This document shows, piece after piece, positions 6,620 through 13,688 of a stretch of 27,765 nt of DNA (within the stretch, counting starts at the first letter, position 1; each line of letters begins with the position of its first letter). The stretch comes from an uncultured Eubacteriales bacterium (lineage in GTDB: Bacteria; Bacillota; Clostridia; Oscillospirales; CAG-382), in contig URVJ01000026.1 in NCBI GenBank assembly GCA_900551295.1, positions 1-27,765 on the forward strand, given 5' to 3'. The notes beneath the pieces were generated by a model that was not told the origin of the DNA, ran no database searches, and worked only from the letters and a program-made list of their open reading frames with translations. Position numbers and translations under genes: made by a program.

Positions 6620-7222
6620 ATGGAAAAGCAAAGTCCCGGCGAAAACGCAAAAAATTCTCAGAATCTGCTTGTTAAAAAAGCAAGACATGGCGATGTGCCT
6701 GCGTTCGTCGAACTGTTAGGACATTATTCGGGACTGATCTGCTCAAAGGCATCCTCTTTCGGACTTCCCAAGGACGAATTTGAAGATCTTTGCCAAGAGG
6801 GACGGCTTGCACTGTACAGAGCGGTCATCACGTATGACGAAAACACGGCTGAGTTTTCGACTTATGCCGGTTCCTGCATAAGAAACAGCATGATAAGCTG
6901 GGCAAAAAAGGTGAACCGTGACGCAAAGGTCATGAGCGCTGCGCAAACCGGCGCAGATTCCGAGGGCGTTTCGGCGTTTGAAACTTCCGTGTCGGACGAC
7001 AGCGTGCATGAGCGCGCCGCAGCGGAGTCGCTTTTGGACGAACTGCTGAATTCGGATAAAGCCGGACTTTCGGATTATGAGCGAAAAGCGATTGGGCTTA
7101 AAATCGCAGGATTCGGAACGGCTGAAATTTCAGGGTATCTCGGAAAAAGTGCGAAATCAGTTGAAAATACGCTGTTTCGTGCGAGAACCAAACTTAAAAA
7201 GTATCTCGAAAGACGCGCATAA
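6620..7222 (+). CDS. sigma-70 family RNA polymerase sigma factor, SigH (Spo0H)-like
   Basis: A 200-residue alternative sigma factor. Region 2 is at about 28-95: the core-binding and -10-recognition part contains DEFEDLCQEGRLALYRAVITYDENTAEFSTYAGSCIRNSMI, which follows the SigH pattern (DLIQEG...GLYKA...F..F...CI...I). Region 4 at about 140-195 (LSDYERKAIGLKIAGFGTAEISGYLGKSAKSVENTLFRARTKLKKYLE) matches the SigH LS..E..V......G.S..EIA..L....KSIDNAL.R.K.KL..YL pattern. The region between is a short acidic linker. SigH factors act at the transition to sporulation and competence, but this may be a paralogue rather than the main Spo0H. The ATG at 6620 was chosen because acagga (6608-6613) lies 6 bases before it but directly abuts the earlier ATG at 6614. 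No anti-sigma gene is adjacent. Confidence 0.88.
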   Translation: MEKQSPGENAKNSQNLLVKKARHGDVPAFVELLGHYSGLICSKASSFGLPKDEFEDLCQEGRLALYRAVITYDENTAEFSTYAGSCIRNSMISWAKKVNRDAKVMSAAQTGADSEGVSAFETSVSDDSVHERAAAESLLDELLNSDKAGLSDYERKAIGLKIAGFGTAEISGYLGKSAKSVENTLFRARTKLKKYLERRA

Positions 7223-7338
7223 GCGTTTTACGCGGGCTTTAATATATGTCCTTGCCGTGTAACGGCGCAAAAGCTGACGGTTCGCAGCCGTCAAAGGGCA
7301 AAAATCAATATTTTTTACTCAAAGCGAGGGAAAGAACA
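7223..7338 (+). other. spacer with hairpins between the sigma factor and zinc-ribbon genes
   Basis: A 6-bp hairpin tgacgg/ccgtca (7-nt loop) lies at 7274-7292. It is followed about 20 bases later by TTTTTT (7312-7317), too far for a standard terminator. There is no good promoter, so the zinc-ribbon gene may be read through from the sigma gene. The ribosome site gaggga (7326-7331) precedes the ATG at 7339. Confidence 0.4.
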
Positions 7339-7620
7339 ATGTACGAAAACAAGACTTTGATCTGTAAGGATTGTGGAGAAGAATTCATCTTTACAGCAGG
7401 CGAGCAGGAATTCTATGCTGAAAAGGGTTTCCAGAACGAGCCTCAGAGATGCAAGGCATGCCGCGATAAGAGAAAGAACGCAGCAAAGCCCCAGAGAGAA
7501 TACTTCACCACTACCTGCGCTAACTGCGGCAAAGAGGCTAAGATCCCCTTCCAGCCCACAAGCGACAGACCGGTTTATTGCAGCGAGTGCTTCGCAGCAA
7601 TGAAGGAACAGCAGCAGTAA
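7339..7620 (+). CDS. small double zinc-ribbon protein (CxxC-x17-CxxC family)
   Basis: A 93-residue cytoplasmic protein with four CxxC pairs. The first ribbon is C9-x2-C12...C38-x2-C41, matching the 'probable zinc-ribbon' (zf-trcl) domain with the usual LxCKDCGxEFxFTxGEQEFYxxKGFxNxPxRCKxCR. The second is C60-x2-C63-x17-C81-x2-C84, exactly the spacing of the CxxC-x17-CxxC domain, with the typical IPFxPTSDRPVYCSEC core. Two structural zinc ions are expected; the biochemical role of this common Firmicutes family is unknown. Codon choice (aag, cag, gca, ctc) differs somewhat from neighbours and resembles that of highly expressed genes. The ATG at 7339, with gaggga 7 bases upstream, is used; the longer frame to 7246 adds a non-homologous leader lacking a ribosome site. 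It is probably co-transcribed with the sigma factor. Confidence 0.88.
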   Translation: MYENKTLICKDCGEEFIFTAGEQEFYAEKGFQNEPQRCKACRDKRKNAAKPQREYFTTTCANCGKEAKIPFQPTSDRPVYCSECFAAMKEQQQ

Positions 7621-7780
7621 TAATATAGCGTAACAAACTCTGCACATATGGGTTATTCAGGACCTGTCAAGTGTTCTTTCCAAAAGGAAGTTGAATTCAC
7701 GGCACGGCTTTTAACCTCGTGAGTTTGATTCACCTATGATATTATGAAAGCCCTAAGGCGCATCTTATGATGCGCCTTTT
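7621..7780 (+). ncRNA. structured 3' region or small RNA ending in an intrinsic terminator
   Basis: After the zinc-ribbon stop, a three-way fold can be drawn. The closing stem pairs gggtt-ttca (7650-7659, one bulged A) with tgaaagccc (7745-7753), 9 bp. It encloses a ttucc-aaaa-ggaa type hairpin near 7676-7690 and an 8-bp hairpin aattcacg/cgtgagtt near 7694-7727. No promoter is obvious before it, so it may be a processed or protective 3' UTR rather than an independent gene. I considered 6S RNA because of size and position but cannot show the central bubble. The class is unknown. Confidence 0.4.
7755..7780 (+). terminator. strong intrinsic terminator
   Basis: The perfect 10-bp stem aaggcgcatc (7755-7764) / gatgcgcctt (7769-7778) with loop ttat ends in TTTT. 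It terminates the sigma/zinc-ribbon transcript or the small RNA. Confidence 0.9.
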
Positions 7781-8044
7781 CCCATTTTTACAGCGCGTTA
7801 ATGCCTGAAAAATTCTTCGGCTTTGCGCTTGTTTCACCCACGATCAGGTACTAAAATCCGACCATATCCCCAAAATCCGACCGTGCCGTGCCAAAAATTG
7901 CAAATTTATTCACATTTTTAGTTGTTATTGTGCAAGTTATTTCCAAAAAACACTTGACAATGTGTGATAATTGACCTAAAATTAAATATGGCATTGGGAT
8001 AAAATCCCTGTGGCTTGAAAAAATTATAAGGAGAGTTTAGAAAA
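7781..8044 (+). promoter_or_regulatory. intergenic region with promoter and leader hairpin for the secreted protein
   Basis: An 11-base direct repeat, aaaatccgacc, occurs twice near 7852-7890. The promoter is TTGACA (7954-7959), 17 bp, TAAAAT (7977-7982). The 5' leader contains a small GC hairpin gggat-aaa-atccc (7996-8008). Ribosome site aaggagag (8028-8034) precedes the ATG at 8045. No gene is seen in this stretch. Confidence 0.7.
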
Positions 8045-11000
8045 ATGAAAAAACTACTCAGCATTTTACTCGCGACAGCTACGGTTTTTTCTACCACAGC
8101 ATTCGCGAGCCCGGCAGCAGAGCCGATTGAATCGGCAGACGAAATTTCGCTCGAAGTCGGGATGGAGGCTATTTTTTCAAAAATAAGCGACGCTTCGCTT
8201 ACAGAGGAAACCGCGTCCTATTATGATCCCACACTCGGCGTAAGACTTATCGGAGAAAATTTTGAAGGCTGGAAAGATACCGACAAACTTTTCCCGACAA
8301 AAAATGCAAGCGGCCAATATATCCAGAATACCATCACATACAACGGTCTGGGATATACGCTTGAGGGAGCAACCACATCGGCAGATATAGTTAGAGATGA
8401 AGAAAACGGAAATGCGCTTCAAGTTAATATAGACGGTTCGACTCGGTGGCCGTCGCTCAGAGTTAATTTTGGCGCAAATACGGTAAAAGTACCGGCAAAG
8501 TTTACTATGAGCGCACAGTATAAATATGCAGACGCAAAGTTTGCGGCAAAGGCCGCGCTCAGACCGGCAATGCGTCTCGGAAGTGCAGGTTCTTCGTCAC
8601 TCCCGTCATTCAATGGTTATAACATTACTGACAAAAACCGTGCAGATGTATGGCTGAGTTATGACAAAAAACCTACATTTACTTTGGATAATCTTGAGAC
8701 AAATCGTGATGCCAGAGCGCTTCAGCTCGTCTTTGATTTGACTGAGGATAAACCGGAGGGTACTATACTTGTAGATAACATTTATCTTTATTATAAGCCG
8801 ACAAATCAGGTGGAATATAAAGTTGTAAAAGCAGTATATCCTACTGTCATAGTAAGTGCTCCCGACGGAATCGAGAAAAACGCAGCAACGGCGCTTACGG
8901 CAGAACCTCAGAAATATTTCGGCAAGTTTGTTAATTCCTGCGCTGTCGACGGAAATACTATTACGCTTACCGTAAACGGAGCAGGAAGTGTAAGCCTTCC
9001 TTCAGTAGTAAATGCCGATAAGACAAAAACATATACGTCTGTCGATGTGACCGTTACAAAGGTTGATGCCCTTGCACCGTTGTACGGAATTAATCTTATA
9101 GATGAAAACTTTGAGAGTTTTAACGTCGGCGAGACCTATAACGGAGAAAATGATACCAAGATACACGGCAATCGCGTTTATGCGACAGAGGGCGGAAACA
9201 CCTCGGGTGTGCTTGTTGAAAATGTCGACGGCGTCGGCAGCGGAAAGTATATTAAGCTTAATATCGACGGCAGCACGGGATATCCCGTATTCAGAACCGT
9301 ACTTGATAACGGTAAGAATGCAAGCACAGGAAATCGTGTTGAAGAGTATGTAAGAGTTCCTGCAAAATTTACCGCAAGCATTAAAATGTATTTTGAAGGC
9401 GCAGATTTTGCAAAAGCCGTTGCAACAAGACCCGCACTGCGCAAAACCGACGGTCAATTTGACAATATAGGTACTACAAACTTCGGAGCAGGAGCATGGA
9501 ATACGCTCACCAAGACATACAGCCAGACGGCAAGTGGCAAAACCGTCCGTGAGCTGATGTGGATATTTGAGGACACCTCTAAGACCGCCGGCACAATGTA
9601 TATCGACGACATCAAGCTTTACTATAAGCCTATTGCGCCAGATTCATATTCCGCTATAAGCTTTGACTTCCCGACAATTACGGTTACTGCCGAAAACGGC
9701 TTTGAGGCAAATGCTGTCGCTGCCATTAATGCAAACCCGGCTGAATATCTTTCAAGTGCGGTAAAATCTGTTAAGTTTGCCGACAACAAGATGATAATTA
9801 CCCTTAACGAGGATGAGGCTGTTAATTACAGCTATATTACAATTCCGGAACTTGTAAACGGAACAAAGACAGCGACTTATCCCGAGACAAAGATTGACCT
9901 TCCCGACTACTACGCTCCCGTTTACGGTCTGAGAAACTATCTCTGGAATGCAGGAAACAAGTCGGTAGAAAACACCGATATTGTAAAGAGCCCCGATTAT
10001 TTCAAGAGCTATTCTTTCAACAGAAGTGCAGAAGGCTTTGATTATATAAGCCTTGTAACCGGCGCATATCAGTATCCGCACAGCCTGAAACGTCTCAGAG
10101 ATACTTCACTTCCTTACGACACAGCTCACACTTATACTTATATTACAAAGTCAAGATTTTCCGGCGTAACCTCCTGTATGCTCCGCAGAGTTGACGAGTC
10201 TGCCAATAGCTATAATAAGGTAGATATAGGCAAGAAACCCGATAACACTTGGAACGAAATTAAGTTTGAAGATTATACGATTGAAGCAGGTCACACAATA
10301 CAGCCTGCTCAGCCTGACCTTTATGTAGGCAGCAGTGTTTACTCCGCAGGCAAGGGTATAACCGCAGACGTTGCATACATTGCTCTCTATTACAGACCTA
10401 AGGCTACCTCATCCGATTACACCACCAAGTTCTCCGGAAACACCGTAACCGTAACATATGCGAACGGTATCGACAAGGACACCGCAGAGGCACTTGAAAC
10501 TTACTACGGCAAATACTTCGGCGGCAACGTAACCGCGCTTACCGTAAACGGAAACGATGTTGTTATGACGCTTAAAGACGGTGTAACCGAAGTTACCGTT
10601 CCGAAACTTGTAAATGCAGACGGTTCGGCAACCTATGAAAAAACAATCGTTAATATCGCAGTTGCCCCGACTTCTCTCGCTAATAAAACCACAATCAGAG
10701 CAACATATCCCGCAGGTCTCAGATTCAAGGCTGCCGTAAAGAGCAAGTTCATGGAGGACAAGAGCCTTACCGAATTCGGCTATATCGTAGCAAGAGCAGA
10801 AAAGCTTGGCGACGCTGAGCTTACCGCAAACATGACTTCGGTCAAGACAATAGTTTCGCCGTCGTTCAAGAGGGTTGACGGAGAAGTAACCATCAATAAA
10901 TATGAGGTTGGTACTGACAACACAACATTCGCAGCAGTGCTTGTAAATATCCCGAACACCAACTACGGCGATAAGTTCGCAGTACGTCCCTACGTTGTTT

Positions 11001-11146
11001 ACGGCGGAGAGTATTACTACGGCAATACAATGAAAGCAAGCATACTTGAAGTTGCAGAAAGTCTTAAAGACGGCGCAACAGGCGATGTTCTCGAAGTTGT
11101 AAACAAAATCATAAAAGGCGAAGCACTTCCCGAATATAAAGGCTGA
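8045..11146 (+). CDS. secreted three-repeat protein with carbohydrate-binding-like modules
   Basis: 1033 residues, exported by a Sec signal peptide (MKKLLSILLATATVFSTTAFA, cleavage after about residue 21). After a short linker there are three degenerate copies of a 260-280 residue unit starting near 59, 343 and 623. Each begins with a jelly-roll-like module opening with L(I)xENFE and closing with (V/I)D(N/D)I(Y/K)LYYKP (about 242-252, 519-529; ALYYRP near 780), the pattern of CBM4/9-type sandwiches. Each is followed by a roughly 80-residue beta module (FPTITVTAENGFEANAVAAI...YF...VTVPxLVNxxxTxTY). The C-terminal 150 residues (from SLANKTTIRATYPAGLRFKA) form a different domain that I have seen at the end of clostridial surface proteins (TEYGYIVAR...VRPYVVYGGEYYYG). 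No SLH, LPXTG or dockerin is seen, and no catalytic motif is recognised. Function is probably polymer binding or adhesion. It has its own promoter and is followed 17 bp later by a small ORF. Confidence 0.8.
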   Translation: MKKLLSILLATATVFSTTAFASPAAEPIESADEISLEVGMEAIFSKISDASLTEETASYYDPTLGVRLIGENFEGWKDTDKLFPTKNASGQYIQNTITYNGLGYTLEGATTSADIVRDEENGNALQVNIDGSTRWPSLRVNFGANTVKVPAKFTMSAQYKYADAKFAAKAALRPAMRLGSAGSSSLPSFNGYNITDKNRADVWLSYDKKPTFTLDNLETNRDARALQLVFDLTEDKPEGTILVDNIYLYYKPTNQVEYKVVKAVYPTVIVSAPDGIEKNAATALTAEPQKYFGKFVNSCAVDGNTITLTVNGAGSVSLPSVVNADKTKTYTSVDVTVTKVDALAPLYGINLIDENFESFNVGETYNGENDTKIHGNRVYATEGGNTSGVLVENVDGVGSGKYIKLNIDGSTGYPVFRTVLDNGKNASTGNRVEEYVRVPAKFTASIKMYFEGADFAKAVATRPALRKTDGQFDNIGTTNFGAGAWNTLTKTYSQTASGKTVRELMWIFEDTSKTAGTMYIDDIKLYYKPIAPDSYSAISFDFPTITVTAENGFEANAVAAINANPAEYLSSAVKSVKFADNKMIITLNEDEAVNYSYITIPELVNGTKTATYPETKIDLPDYYAPVYGLRNYLWNAGNKSVENTDIVKSPDYFKSYSFNRSAEGFDYISLVTGAYQYPHSLKRLRDTSLPYDTAHTYTYITKSRFSGVTSCMLRRVDESANSYNKVDIGKKPDNTWNEIKFEDYTIEAGHTIQPAQPDLYVGSSVYSAGKGITADVAYIALYYRPKATSSDYTTKFSGNTVTVTYANGIDKDTAEALETYYGKYFGGNVTALTVNGNDVVMTLKDGVTEVTVPKLVNADGSATYEKTIVNIAVAPTSLANKTTIRATYPAGLRFKAAVKSKFMEDKSLTEFGYIVARAEKLGDAELTANMTSVKTIVSPSFKRVDGEVTINKYEVGTDNTTFAAVLVNIPNTNYGDKFAVRPYVVYGGEYYYGNTMKASILEVAESLKDGATGDVLEVVNKIIKGEALPEYKG

Positions 11147-11163
11147 TTGAAAGGAGAATATGC

Positions 11164-11289
11164 ATGAAGAAGAATTACACCGAACCGGAAGTTCAAATGC
11201 TTATCTTGAAATCCGCCGACATACTGCTTGCCAGCGGAGAAGATACAATAATCAATGTATCCGATCTGTATGAACAAGAGACCGTTTGA
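11164..11289 (+). CDS. 41-residue small protein, 'MKKxYxxPEV...DILxxSG' type
   Basis: A short reading frame missed by length cut-offs. AAGGAG (11150-11155) lies 8 bases before its ATG, it follows the secreted protein's stop by 17 bp, and it ends right before a strong terminator. The peptide opens MKKNYTEPEVQMLILKSADI and continues LLASGEDTIINVSDLYEQETV. The pattern MKK-x-Y-x-x-P-E-V followed by a hydrophobic stretch and D-I/V-L/I-x-x-S-G recurs, to my knowledge, in many unannotated small proteins of gut Clostridia and Bacteroidetes, usually one or a few per surface locus. It has no signal peptide, no cysteine and no transmembrane helix. The function is unknown; co-transcription suggests a link to the large secreted protein. 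A competing ATG at 11160 in another frame has poorer spacing. Confidence 0.8.
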   Translation: MKKNYTEPEVQMLILKSADILLASGEDTIINVSDLYEQETV

Positions 11290-11309
11290 TCTCGGCAATT
11301 AGCTTTGAG

Positions 11310-11337
11310 CGCCGCTCCCAAAAGGAGCGGCGTTTTT
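11310..11337 (+). terminator. intrinsic terminator after the secreted-protein operon
   Basis: The perfect 9-bp GC stem cgccgctcc (11310-11318) / ggagcggcg (11324-11332) with loop caaaa is followed by TTTTT. Confidence 0.92.
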
Positions 11338-11360
11338 ATATGCGGCAAATTTTTTTGTGC

Positions 11361-11394
11361 AAAAAGAAAACCGCCCCGCGTTTGTCCGGGACGG
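11361..11394 (-). terminator. intrinsic terminator of the SDR operon (minus strand)
   Basis: On the minus strand, ccgtcccgg pairs with a cggggcgg-type arm over 8 bp (11371-11394). It is followed by a T-rich tail, seen as aaaaagaaaa at 11361-11370 on the plus strand. It lies 30 bp past the SDR stop. Confidence 0.8.
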
Positions 11395-11424
11395 AAAAAG
11401 TATTAAAAAGTAATGAGCCGTATT

Positions 11425-12186
11425 TTAAAGTCTGCGCAGATGAAAACCGCCGTCAACGTTGAATACCTGACCGGTCGAAAAATCGAACGCACCCGACGCA
11501 AGCGCACACGCGGCAGAGGCTATGTCGGACGGAAGCCCCCAGCGTTTTGTCGGAGTAATGCCGTCGGCGATCAGCACGTCGTATTTTGCGGTGACAGCGC
11601 TTGTCATGTCGGTTTTTATAATGCCGGGACGTATCTCAAACACCGGAATACCGTACTCCGCGAGCCTGTCCGCAAAGAGCATTGTCACCATGCCGATGCC
11701 CGCTTTTGATATGCAGTATTCTCCGCGCGAAACAGAGGACACGTCGGCTGACATTGAGCCTATATTGATAATTCGCGGAGAGTATTCGGGTTCAAGCGAG
11801 GATTTGTACTCTATCATAAGCTTTGATATTGCCTGTGTGATGAAGAAAACCGCCTTTAAGTTGGTATCCATGACAAGATCAAAGCTTTCTTGTGTGGTTT
11901 CGAGTATGTCGCGCCTTACCGGCGGAGCGATACCGGCGTTGTTGACGAGCAGATCTATTCTTCCGCAGTCCTTTACAGCCGAAATAAAGCTGTCGAGCGT
12001 GCTTTTTTCCTTTAAGTCTCCGTATACGTAAGTATATCCGTTTTCAAATTCCTGCTTAAAGCTGTTTTCGGTGTCCTCTCTGTAAGATGAGGCTGCGGCA
12101 ATGATGTGATAACCCGCTTTTGAAAGAGCAAGCGCTGTCGCAAAGCCTATTCCGCGTGACGCACCGGTTACGAGAGCTGTTTTCAT
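11425..12186 (-). CDS. short-chain dehydrogenase/reductase (SDR), FabG/BaiA-like
   Basis: A 253-residue classical SDR, cytoplasmic, NAD(P)H-dependent reduction or oxidation of a keto/hydroxy group. The nucleotide-binding motif TGASRGIG is at 7-14, and the structural NNAG at about 83-86. The catalytic Ser is in GSMSAD (about 143-147), and the YxxxK pair in EYCISKAG (Tyr about 158, Lys about 162). The end DGGFHLRRL is typical. After the first strand the sequence AAASSYRED lacks the acidic residue that marks strict NAD preference, so NADP(H) use is possible; this is an inference. The gene follows the old-yellow-enzyme gene by 15 bp in the same operon, AAGGAG precedes its ATG, and a terminator ends it. 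The pair resembles flavin reductase + SDR pairs acting on steroid or bile-acid type enones, but the substrate is unknown. Confidence 0.9.
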   Translation of the reverse strand: MKTALVTGASRGIGFATALALSKAGYHIIAAASSYREDTENSFKQEFENGYTYVYGDLKEKSTLDSFISAVKDCGRIDLLVNNAGIAPPVRRDILETTQESFDLVMDTNLKAVFFITQAISKLMIEYKSSLEPEYSPRIINIGSMSADVSSVSRGEYCISKAGIGMVTMLFADRLAEYGIPVFEIRPGIIKTDMTSAVTAKYDVLIADGITPTKRWGLPSDIASAACALASGAFDFSTGQVFNVDGGFHLRRL

Positions 12187-12201
12187 TGCTGTTATCTCCT
12201 T

Positions 12202-13533
12202 TTAATCGTTGTGGGACTTTTTGTAGTCCTTGTAAATTTCCGAATAGAAACGGTTTCTTATAATGCAGCCGCTTTTCTGAACGTTTTTCTTTAAGTATGA
12301 GCAGCCTCCGCAGGCAACACAGGAATTTTTGCCGTCAAAACTGCCGTTTATAATATCTCTTGCGAGGGACGGGTATGCAAATGACATTCTGCCGAATCCG
12401 ACAAAGTCCGTCATGTCCTCTTTTTTAAGTCCTGCCGCGGCAAACGGAGAAAGTGCGCCGAGAGCCGAAATTCCCGTATCGACAAAGGCTGTATCGGGGT
12501 GCGCCTTTTTGATCTCGGCACAGCCGCCGAGTATTCTCGAAAGTCCCTGCACGGCGTTTGTTTTGGGCATATCAATTCCGCGCTTGTAGGGACGGGAAAC
12601 GTCCGGATTGCGGTAAGGGCTTCCCATTGTGACGTTGATAAGCGTAAATCCGAAGTCCTTTTCGAGCCTTGATATTACGGCGTTGGGTTCGGTAAGGTCG
12701 TATTCGCGCCCTTCCTCTGAAGATTTTCCGAAACAGTATTTTCCGGGATAACCGTCGTAGACGTTTAGTCTGCACGCACGTATCATATTTTCTCCGAGCG
12801 CACCGTCTATTGCGGCTGCGCAGTCAAATAAAAGCCTTGTGCGGTTTTCAAAGCAGCCGCCGTAAATGCCGTCTCTGTCAAACGCGCTTAAAAGCTCGGA
12901 AAGAAGATAACCGTGGCAGCACTTTAAATCAACGCCGTCATATCCGCACTTTTCGGCAAGAGCGGCGCTTTTGGCGTACATTTCGGGAAGTGAGGCGAGA
13001 TACTCGTCTGACGCGGTTTTCGGGGCGGCTGAACCGTCAATATCGGGGTTTACGTATGCCGCGATGGGCGACGGAGTGCCGTTAGGCTTTGAATAGCGTC
13101 CCGAATTTGTAAGCTGGAGTATTATAACGGGTTCGTATCCGTTTTGCTTTAAACATTCGGTTTTTATGCTTTCGGCAAGGCGCGAGAATTCATCGCGGTT
13201 TTTGCTTGTCAGCATAAGCTGATACGGGTTGCTCCTTCCCTCGGGACATACGCTTACTGCTTCAAGCCAGATAAGTCCCGCGCCGCCGTTTGCAAGCTCG
13301 GTGTAGCGCTTAAAGGTTATGTCGGTGGGAGTGCCGTTTTCTGCGTCCTGTCCCTCCATAGGCTGATAACATATGCTGTTGGGCGCATATTTGTTTCTGC
13401 CGAGGAATACTTTTTCGGAAAGCGCCGAAAAATCATCGCTGTACGGAATATAGGAGGTGCTGTCGGTTTTGTTTTCAAACGGCGTGTTTTTCAGAATCGA
13501 GCCGTAGTGTTCGTAAGTAGGGGGTGTATTCAT
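12202..13533 (-). CDS. NADH:flavin oxidoreductase / old yellow enzyme family protein
   Basis: 443 residues with an FMN-binding TIM barrel. The active-site segment KCGYDGVDLKCCHGYLLSELLSA corresponds to the DGVEIHGAHGYL.xQFLSP motif of the 2,4-dienoyl-CoA reductase branch. The following GIYGGCFENRTRL matches RYGGSxENRxR. Near the C-terminus C-x2-C-x2-C-x11-C (NSCVACGGCSYLKK...GC) can bind a 4Fe-4S cluster, as in 2,4-dienoyl-CoA reductase and BaiCD/BaiH. Unlike those (about 640-670 residues), it lacks the C-terminal FAD/NAD(P) domain, so electrons must come from a separate partner. The longer start at 13578 is rejected: it overlaps the -10 box of the promoter (13578-13583), and a ggagaagag ribosome site precedes the ATG at 13533. 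It is first gene of the OYE-SDR operon, divergent from an AraC regulator. It probably reduces an activated C=C bond; substrate unknown. Confidence 0.85.
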   Translation of the reverse strand: MNTPPTYEHYGSILKNTPFENKTDSTSYIPYSDDFSALSEKVFLGRNKYAPNSICYQPMEGQDAENGTPTDITFKRYTELANGGAGLIWLEAVSVCPEGRSNPYQLMLTSKNRDEFSRLAESIKTECLKQNGYEPVIILQLTNSGRYSKPNGTPSPIAAYVNPDIDGSAAPKTASDEYLASLPEMYAKSAALAEKCGYDGVDLKCCHGYLLSELLSAFDRDGIYGGCFENRTRLLFDCAAAIDGALGENMIRACRLNVYDGYPGKYCFGKSSEEGREYDLTEPNAVISRLEKDFGFTLINVTMGSPYRNPDVSRPYKRGIDMPKTNAVQGLSRILGGCAEIKKAHPDTAFVDTGISALGALSPFAAAGLKKEDMTDFVGFGRMSFAYPSLARDIINGSFDGKNSCVACGGCSYLKKNVQKSGCIIRNRFYSEIYKDYKKSHND

Positions 13534-13688
13534 ATATCTCTTCTCCGATGTATAGTTTGCTTGTATTCTATAAAACAATTATAAGCAAGCTGAATGCAAA
13601 AATCAATGATTTATAAGACAAAAGTTTGCGTATAGTATAGACTTTGCCGAAAAATTATGTTATACTTCTGTAAAAGGAGGCTCGGAAA
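13534..13688. promoter_or_regulatory. divergent promoter region between the OYE-SDR operon and araC-type gene
   Basis: Minus strand: TTGATT (13601-13606), 17 bp, TATAAT (13578-13583), directed at the OYE gene. Plus strand: TAGACT (13638-13643), 17 bp, TATACT (13661-13666), directed at the regulator, whose ribosome site AAGGAGG lies at 13674-13680. Between the two -35 boxes, aaagt (13621-13625) and acttt (13641-13645) form an inverted repeat, and tatag is tandemly repeated near 13631-13640. These are candidate regulator contacts. Confidence 0.7.

Noticed and set aside
7852..7890. Two aaaatccgacc direct repeats as a possible CRISPR or iteron
   Set aside because: There are only two copies, without regular spacers or nearby cas or replication genes.
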